DNA from: Duganella aquatilis
GTDB lineage: Bacteria > Pseudomonadota > Gammaproteobacteria > Burkholderiales > Burkholderiaceae_D
Direction of reading: 5' to 3'
Length of the DNA stretch: 64,000 nucleotides
Assembly: GCF_009674565.1 (NCBI RefSeq)
Contig: NZ_WKJL01000021.1
Coordinates: forward strand, 39,307-103,306
The position numbers and the translations under genes were made by a program. The notes under the pieces were generated by a model. The model made no database searches. It was not told the DNA's origin and was given only the letters and a program-made list of their open reading frames with translations. Positions 59,458 through 64,000 of the stretch are shown in pieces. How positions within the stretch are numbered: position 1 is the stretch's first letter; each line of letters begins with the position of its first letter.

Positions 59458-60345
59458 TTGATCGGGAGCGGCGCCGACGCGCTGCCCCGGATTCATCTGC
59501 TCCAGCCCGATCAGCGCGGCGGAGTGATCCGCTTGCGGAATCTGCTTGGCCAGCGTCATGTAGCGCGCCGTCACCAGCTCGGTCAGCGGCAGCACGATGC
59601 CCGCCGCTTCCGCCGCCGCCAGGATGTTGCGCTGGTCCTTCAGCTGCGTGGTGATCTTGCCGCCGGCGACAAAATTACGGTCCAGCATGCGCTGGCCGTG
59701 CACCTCCAGGATTTTCGATTCCGCAAAACCGCCGCGGATGGCCGCGCGCATCGCCGCTGGATCGGCGCCGGCCGCCTGCGCCAGCAACATGGCTTCCGCG
59801 ACAATATTGATGGTTGCGCCAACGATCAGCTGGTTACACAGCTTGGCCACCTGCCCAGCGCCGGCGGGACCTACCCGCGTGGCGCGGCCCATGGGGGCGA
59901 ATACCGCTTCAGCCTCAGCAAAGTCTTCCGCGCTGCCGCCGGCCATGATGGCCAGCGTGCCGGCCGCCGCACCGCCAACGCCGCCGGACACCGGCGCATC
60001 GATGAAGCGCCGGCCCTGCGCCGTCAGCAGGGTATGGAAGGCTTGCGCTTCCGCCTGCTGCGTCGAGCTCATATCGATCCACAGCGCGTTCGGCGCCAGC
60101 AACGGCAAGGCCGCTTGCAGCACCAGGTTCACCGTCGGGCCGGCCTCCAGCATGGAGATGACGATCTGCGCGTCGCGCACCGCCTCGCCCAAGTCCGACA
60201 CCGGACGGGCGCCGGCGGCGGCCAGCGCCTCGGCCTTGGCGTGCGTACGGTTCCACGCGGTGACCGCATGGCCGGCCGCCAACAGGCGCCGTACCATCGG
60301 GTCTCCCATCAAGCCTATGCCTAAGAAGGTAATTTGCGTGGACAA
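59449..60345 (-). CDS. NAD(P)-dependent 3-hydroxyisobutyrate dehydrogenase-type enzyme
   Basis: The 298-residue protein has the Rossmann motif FLGIGLMGDPMVRRLL, the substrate signature DAPVSGGVGGAAAGTLAIM and catalytic Lys K168 in GQVAKLCNQ. It is a beta-hydroxyacid dehydrogenase (GarR / MmsB / GlxR group); tartronate semialdehyde and 3-hydroxyisobutyrate are the main candidates. It starts at TTG 60345, backed by AAGGAG 5 nt upstream; no other start fits. Confidence 0.9.
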   Translation of the reverse strand: MSTQITFLGIGLMGDPMVRRLLAAGHAVTAWNRTHAKAEALAAAGARPVSDLGEAVRDAQIVISMLEAGPTVNLVLQAALPLLAPNALWIDMSSTQQAEAQAFHTLLTAQGRRFIDAPVSGGVGGAAAGTLAIMAGGSAEDFAEAEAVFAPMGRATRVGPAGAGQVAKLCNQLIVGATINIVAEAMLLAQAAGADPAAMRAAIRGGFAESKILEVHGQRMLDRNFVAGGKITTQLKDQRNILAAAEAAGIVLPLTELVTARYMTLAKQIPQADHSAALIGLEQMNPGQRVGAAPDQLD

Positions 60346-60460
60346 TTCCGCTCCTTAACTAATCAAAATGACAGCCTCGCCGGAATTATTTCCAGAACCC
60401 CGGTACAATCGCTGGCTAGCCGTATAAATCGAAATACAGCCTTAATCTTGCAAGGATACT

Positions 60461-61006
60461 ATGTTCGCTAAAAAAATGATCGTGGCAGCAGCCGCGCTGG
60501 CCGTGACGCAATTTGCGCTGGCCGATGACAAACTGATCGACTCCGTGTCGGTTGATTATGCCACCTCCGCCAAAGTACGCATGGAGCGTCTGAGCGTGGC
60601 CAAGGATTGGAATGTGCAATGGTTCCAGTCGAACGGTACGCACCTGAGCGGCTACTGGGAAGCCAGCGTCGGCTTCTGGCAGCAGAAGCAGTACATGAAC
60701 ATTTCCGGTAACGACAAGAACCTGTGGGATATCGGCTTCACCCCAGTGTTCCGCTTCCAGAACGACAACAAGAAGGGCATGTACTACGAAGGCGGCATCG
60801 GCGTTCACCGCCTGTCCGACCTGTACAACAACGACACCTATCGCCTGTCGACCCTGTTCCAGTTCGGCGACCACATCGGCCTGGGCTATGTGTTCGACAA
60901 CAACTGGGAAATCGGCGCCAAGGTGCAGCACTTCTCGAACGGCGGCTACAAAAAGCCTAACACCGGCATCAACTACTTCGAGCTGAAAGCCGCTTACCAC
61001 TTCTAA
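60461..61006 (+). CDS. pagL: Lipid A 3-O-deacylase (PagL family, acyloxyacyl hydrolase)
   Basis: The 181-residue protein has a Sec signal (about 1-21) and an eight-stranded outer-membrane barrel pattern of alternating residues, ending in a Phe (YHF) as outer-membrane proteins do. The active site is likely H157 and S159 in VQHFSNGGYKKPNTGINYFEL (two motifs), with E174 nearby. PagL removes the 3-O-acyl chain of lipid A. Ribosome site CAAGGA precedes the ATG. TACAAT (60404-60409) may be its -10 box, but no matching -35 is clear. Confidence 0.92.
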   Translation: MFAKKMIVAAAALAVTQFALADDKLIDSVSVDYATSAKVRMERLSVAKDWNVQWFQSNGTHLSGYWEASVGFWQQKQYMNISGNDKNLWDIGFTPVFRFQNDNKKGMYYEGGIGVHRLSDLYNNDTYRLSTLFQFGDHIGLGYVFDNNWEIGAKVQHFSNGGYKKPNTGINYFELKAAYHF

Positions 61007-61015
61007 AAGAAGTCG

Positions 61016-61043
61016 TCCCCCGTGCGCTGCAGCGCACGGGGGA
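61016..61043. terminator. 28-bp perfect palindrome after pagL
   Basis: TCCCCCGTGCGCTG / CAGCGCACGGGGGA is a perfect palindrome between two converging genes. No T run follows on plus, so it may act as a hairpin barrier or rho-linked end for both pagL and the L,D-transpeptidase transcript. Confidence 0.6.
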
Positions 61044-61047
61044 TTGA

Positions 61048-62271
61048 TCACACATTAGTCTCAGCAACAATCCTCCAGGCCGCGCCCTCCTTGGCCCAAT
61101 ACTGCTTCTTGCGCACCGCGTGACGGAACTTGCCGATCACGATCTGCTGCGTGAAGTTGGTGACAATTACCTCTTCCTGACTAGGCTGACGGAAATAGCT
61201 CGGATCGCTGACCGTCACACTGATCTTCTTCACACCCGGCAAATAGCGGTTCTTGTCCAGCCAGGCATCGATGGTTTCATCCGCTGCGGACTTGAACTTC
61301 GGCGAATATAGCGCCTTCAGACTCGCATCATCGCGGTTCTCCACATCCCGGCGCCAGCTCTCCACCAGCCCGGCAGCCTGCCGCAAGTCCTTGTCGATCT
61401 GCTCCTTGCTGACGAATTCCACTTGGTCGCCAATCAGAATCGGCGTCTTGCCGATCTCCACCGAGCGCGTCAGGAAATTCAGGTCGTCATTGCTGACCAC
61501 CACGCAGCCGTCGGTCGACAGCGGCGGCCGGCTGAAGGTTTCCGGCGGCGTGCCGTGCAGCCAGATGCCGGAACCGCTGCGGCCATTCACCTTGTCCCAG
61601 TCGTTGGGATAATCCAGCGGCAGCGCGCCTTTGCCGTACATATCCGGCAGTTTGACGCCAGGAAGGCGGCCGATCAGGTAATACACACCCACCGGCGTGC
61701 GCATATCGCCTTCCTTCAGCTTGTTGATGCCCAGCTTGCCCTGGCTGACGTAGAAATCCTGCACCAGGCGCAGGCCGTCATTGCGGTTCTCGTAAAGGTA
61801 AAGACGGGAATGCCTGGCGTCCACAATCAAGGCATGGCGCTGGTCTTTGCGCATCTGCAGCAGCGCGCGCGGCAGCAGCGTCTCCGCTGGACGCCCGGCC
61901 TGCAGGCGCACCGCTGCCTCGCGCCGCAGATCCGCCAGCTTGGAGTCGGAACCGGGCGGCACCGCCGCACCGAGCATGGCCACCGGCCGCGTATGCATCA
62001 GCAGGATATCGCCCCGCACCAGGTGACCGAGGCGGAAGCTGGGATAGGCCTCCACCAGCGCATCCGCCTTGCGTTGCGCCGCATCGAGGTCGTTCCTGGA
62101 CAGCTCTTTGTAGATATCGTTGAGCAGCTCTTCCGGGTTGGCTTTACGGGCGACTGGCGCCCGTTCCGGCTTTTTTGCCGCGTAGCTGAACTCCCCTCCC
62201 GTCAGGCTGAGAAGGGCCACGGCCAGGATGCTGCCCGCGCGCCAGCGGCGTGTAAATGCAAAATGTGACAT
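61048..62271 (-). CDS. L,D-transpeptidase (YkuD) with C-terminal NTF2-like (Cds6-like) domain
   Basis: The 407-residue protein has an N-terminal signal or anchor helix (about 11-31), a TPR-like helical part (about 45-140), the YkuD domain (about 146-288) with H239 in GIWLHGTPP and C256 in STDGCVVVSN, and a C-terminal NTF2-like domain (about 300-407). The YkuD Cys attacks peptidoglycan stem peptides; members of this YafK/DpaA-type branch either cross-link or cut the link to outer-membrane lipoprotein. The start overlaps the upstream TPR gene (TGATG), so both are co-translated. Confidence 0.92.
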   Translation of the reverse strand: MSHFAFTRRWRAGSILAVALLSLTGGEFSYAAKKPERAPVARKANPEELLNDIYKELSRNDLDAAQRKADALVEAYPSFRLGHLVRGDILLMHTRPVAMLGAAVPPGSDSKLADLRREAAVRLQAGRPAETLLPRALLQMRKDQRHALIVDARHSRLYLYENRNDGLRLVQDFYVSQGKLGINKLKEGDMRTPVGVYYLIGRLPGVKLPDMYGKGALPLDYPNDWDKVNGRSGSGIWLHGTPPETFSRPPLSTDGCVVVSNDDLNFLTRSVEIGKTPILIGDQVEFVSKEQIDKDLRQAAGLVESWRRDVENRDDASLKALYSPKFKSAADETIDAWLDKNRYLPGVKKISVTVSDPSYFRQPSQEEVIVTNFTQQIVIGKFRHAVRKKQYWAKEGAAWRIVAETNV

Positions 62272-63515
62272 CAGTTACCCGAAATTTCCTGCTTGATCTG
62301 CCATTTGCCGCCGTTCTTGACCAGCACCAGCGTCTTGCGACTGCGCGCCGTCAGGCGATCCGATTCATAGGTCTGGCGGAAGGTGACCCTGGCGCTGTTG
62401 CCGTTGACGACCACCTCCGGCCCGGCCACTTCCACATGGATGCGGCCCTTGCCTTCGATGCGGGCACGGCGCTCGTCTGCCCAGGCCTTGTGCGTCATGC
62501 CTTTCGGCGGCTCGAACTGCTGGCTATAGTAGCCCAAATAGGAGTCGACGTTTTGCGCGGCCCACGCTTTGGCCCAACCGTTCACCTGCGCCATCACGGC
62601 GTCCCGCTCGGAGGTATCCGGCTTGGCGGGCTTGGGCGGTTCGACCTTGACCGGCGCCGGTGCTGGCGTCGGTACCGGTACCGGTGCCGGTGCCGGAGCG
62701 GCGGCGATCTTGGCTGGAGCGGGAATTGGCGCCGGCACAGGCGTCGGCGCAACAGCGACCTTGGCTGGCGCCGGGGCAGGCACAGGCGTTGGAACCGGCG
62801 TCGGCTTGACCGCAGCGGGCGCAGGCGCCGGAACCGCAGCCACAGCCACCTTCGGCGCAGTTGCCGGTGGCGGCGTCACCGACAAGGCCGGAATCCGCTG
62901 CGGCGCATTGGCCTTGGCCGCATCCTGCGGCGGCAGCGCCGACATCAAAGGCGGCTGCGCGCTGGCGACCGGCGCCGGCTCCGCAGCAACAGCCTTGCCG
63001 CCGGTGCTGGTCGAGAACGTGCGCAGCATGGTTAACCGGGACTTGCCCGGCGGCGGCGCGGTCGAACCGAGGGCCAGCGCCTTGTCATACGCCTGGCTGG
63101 CCATCTTGCCGTAGATATCGCCCAGGTTTTCGTAAGCGGTCTGGTAGCTTGGATTGGTGCGGATCGCTTTTTCCAGCGCGATGCGCGCCTTGTCGTACTG
63201 GCCGCTGGCGGCGTACAGCACGGCCAGGTTGTTATACGGCTCCGGAAGATCCTTGTAGTCTTCGGTCAGCTTGGTGAAGACGGCGATCGCCTCTTCGGAT
63301 TTATTCTGTTCGGTCAGCAGCACGCCCTTCATGAAACGCATTTGCGCATCGGCTGGGTGCTTGCTCAGGTACTCATTGGTTTTATTGAGGGCTTCAACGA
63401 CTTTGCCGGCTTTGGCCAGCTTACTGACATCGGCGAACTCATCGGCATGGGCAGGTGCCCAGGCCATCATTGCCAATGCGAAGTACAGCATTGTTTGGGC
63501 TGTCTTTGGTTTCAT
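62271..63515 (-). CDS. Exported TPR protein with Pro/Ala-rich linker and C-terminal NTF2-like (Cds6-like) domain
   Basis: The 414-residue protein has a Sec signal (about 1-24, cleaved near AHA-DEF), three or four TPR helix pairs (about 28-150), a long Pro/Ala/Val/Lys linker (about 170-305, PAPAP/PTPVP units) and a C-terminal NTF2-like domain (about 310-414) with WAKAWAAQNVDSYLGYYSQQF. That last domain resembles the end of the L,D-transpeptidase encoded next, so the two proteins may work together at the cell wall. ATG 63515 is chosen because it begins the signal peptide; the frame extends 19 codons upstream without support. Confidence 0.85.
   Translation of the reverse strand: MKPKTAQTMLYFALAMMAWAPAHADEFADVSKLAKAGKVVEALNKTNEYLSKHPADAQMRFMKGVLLTEQNKSEEAIAVFTKLTEDYKDLPEPYNNLAVLYAASGQYDKARIALEKAIRTNPSYQTAYENLGDIYGKMASQAYDKALALGSTAPPPGKSRLTMLRTFSTSTGGKAVAAEPAPVASAQPPLMSALPPQDAAKANAPQRIPALSVTPPPATAPKVAVAAVPAPAPAAVKPTPVPTPVPAPAPAKVAVAPTPVPAPIPAPAKIAAAPAPAPVPVPTPAPAPVKVEPPKPAKPDTSERDAVMAQVNGWAKAWAAQNVDSYLGYYSQQFEPPKGMTHKAWADERRARIEGKGRIHVEVAGPEVVVNGNSARVTFRQTYESDRLTARSRKTLVLVKNGGKWQIKQEISGN
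62630..62850. repeat. Low-complexity Pro/Ala-coding tract
   Basis: This stretch of the TPR gene consists of imperfect short repeats rich in GGCGCCGG, GGTACCGG and GGCGTCGG units that encode the PAPAP/PTPVP linker. It is likely to vary in length between strains by slippage or recombination. Confidence 0.7.
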
Positions 63516-63612
63516 TGTGTGATGCTTAGGCTGCGAAAGTCGAAATAGTACACCTTTATTTCCGCAGGTCAAAACTCACAAAAACTATCTGTTGCTGCCA
63601 AGCGCCAAACGC

Positions 63613-63640
63613 AAAAAGGCCCGCTCAAAGAGCGGGCCTT
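63613..63640 (-). terminator. Rho-independent terminator of the rRNA operon
   Basis: The stem AAGGCCCGCT / AGCGGGCCTT with a 5-nt loop is followed on minus by TTTTTGC and lies 15 bp beyond the 3' end of 5S rRNA. Confidence 0.88.
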
Positions 63641-63654
63641 CCTGACTTATAACT

Positions 63655-63770
63655 AGCTTGACGATAACCTACTTTCACACTGGTTGCAGCACTATCATCG
63701 GCGTAGAGTCGTTTCACGGTCCTGTTCGGGATGGGAAGGGGTGGGACCGACTTACTATGGTCATCAAGCT
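63655..63770 (-). rRNA. rrf: 5S ribosomal RNA
   Basis: On minus the sequence reads AGCTTGATGACCATAG ... CCACCCCTTCCCATCC, CGAACAGGACCGTGAAACG, GCCGATGATAGTG and GTGTGAAAGTAGGTTATCG, which is a betaproteobacterial 5S rRNA. Helix I forms from AGCTTGA at the 5' end and TCAAGCT at the 3' end, which sets the ends to within a base or two (about 116 nt). Confidence 0.95.
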
Positions 63771-63881
63771 TTGACTTGTATGCTCTGCAGCCACCAATTG
63801 GGCTGCACAGCGAATCTGGGAGAAGTAAAGTTTTGGGTAGCACTCACCATCATAGTAAATGCGCATAACCGTCAAGGTTAT

Positions 63882-64000
63882 AGGGACAAGCCGTACGGGC
63901 AATTAGTATCAGTTAGCTTAATGCATTACTGCACTTCCACACCTGACCTATCAACGTCCTGGTCTCGAACGACCCTTCAAAGAGCTCAAGGCTCTGGGAA
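63882..64000 (-). rRNA. rrl: 23S ribosomal RNA, 3' end (cut by window edge)
   Basis: On minus the last ~119 nt match the 23S 3' end: GGTCGTTCGAGACCAGGACG, TTGATAGGTCAGGTGTGG, AAGTGCAGTAATGCATTAAG, then CTAACTGATACTAATTGCCC and GTACGGCTTGTCCCT, as in Burkholderiales. The 3' boundary near 63882 is set by analogy with the E. coli end (GGCTTAACCTT). A 111-nt spacer (63771-63881) without tRNA separates it from 5S. Confidence 0.95.

Noticed and set aside
62569..63114. A Gly/Ala/Thr-repeat protein on plus within the TPR gene
   Set aside because: It is the shadow of the Pro/Ala linker on minus; no ribosome site or domain is visible.
63625..63902. Short open frames across the 5S / 23S region
   Set aside because: They lie inside rRNA genes and their spacer; the RNA identity is clear.
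1..64000. CRISPR arrays, integrases, insertion sequences, prophage genes or tRNA genes
   Set aside because: No regularly spaced direct repeats, no transposase or integrase motifs and no cloverleaf sequences ending in CCA were found on either strand by reading.

Overview
The window is chromosomal DNA of a GC-rich betaproteobacterium, most likely Oxalobacteraceae (Massilia / Duganella / Janthinobacterium group). The grounds are base composition, the sequence of the 5S rRNA and 23S 3' end, and gene content (aruF/aruG-type arginine succinyltransferase, large NAD-glutamate dehydrogenase, tandem fadD). The genus is inferred. Genes are tightly packed, no gene-free stretch exceeds 300 bp, and no insertion sequence, prophage, CRISPR array or tRNA gene was seen.

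Layout. 1-9.2 kb: end of an FUSC membrane protein; a LysR regulator divergent from an NmrA-like reductase and a DUF1857 gene; an EamA exporter; a diguanylate cyclase; two tiny genes; an amino-acid permease; a 39-residue membrane peptide; DUF1993 and EF-hand proteins. 9.2-23.3 kb (all minus): a complete arginine succinyltransferase operon astC-aruF-aruG-astD-astB-gdhB-astE. It carries arginine to glutamate and succinate, then glutamate to 2-oxoglutarate. It is preceded by an AraC-type ArgR-like regulator and a DMT exporter. A 93-bp perfect palindrome lies between regulator and operon. 23.4-25.1 kb: MarR, a small conserved protein and an HDOD protein. 25.2-30.1 kb: ethanolamine permease, eutB and eutC, followed by a WYL regulator and a GST. 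30.3-38 kb: queA-tgt-yajC-secD-secF on minus and recG on plus, the latter ending in a second palindrome of the same family. 38-45.7 kb: MFS transporter with a coupled 38-residue peptide, Gfo/Idh/MocA oxidoreductase, DUF3025 and pyrC, a YefM antitoxin with a wrecked YoeB toxin, an orphan GltL-like ATPase, a dicarboxylate/amino-acid symporter and two overlapping small membrane-protein genes. 45.8-54.9 kb: GH43 enzyme, Atm1-type ABC exporter, YciA thioesterase, PhoD-like phosphatase, two tandem acyl-CoA ligases. 54.9-63.5 kb: predicted aminopeptidase lipoprotein, molybdopterin oxidoreductase, M20 amidohydrolase, 3-hydroxyisobutyrate dehydrogenase-type enzyme, PagL, and a coupled TPR / L,D-transpeptidase pair. 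63.6-64 kb: the 3' end of an rRNA operon on minus (terminator, 5S, 23S 3' end).

Most content is housekeeping or catabolic. The least ordinary items are the two related palindromes that supply stop codons to neighbouring genes, the gdhB gene inside the ast operon, the decayed YoeB toxin beside an intact antitoxin and operator, possible leaderless promoters for MarR and HDOD genes, the TPR/transpeptidase pair that seem to share a C-terminal domain, and several tiny uncharacterised genes.
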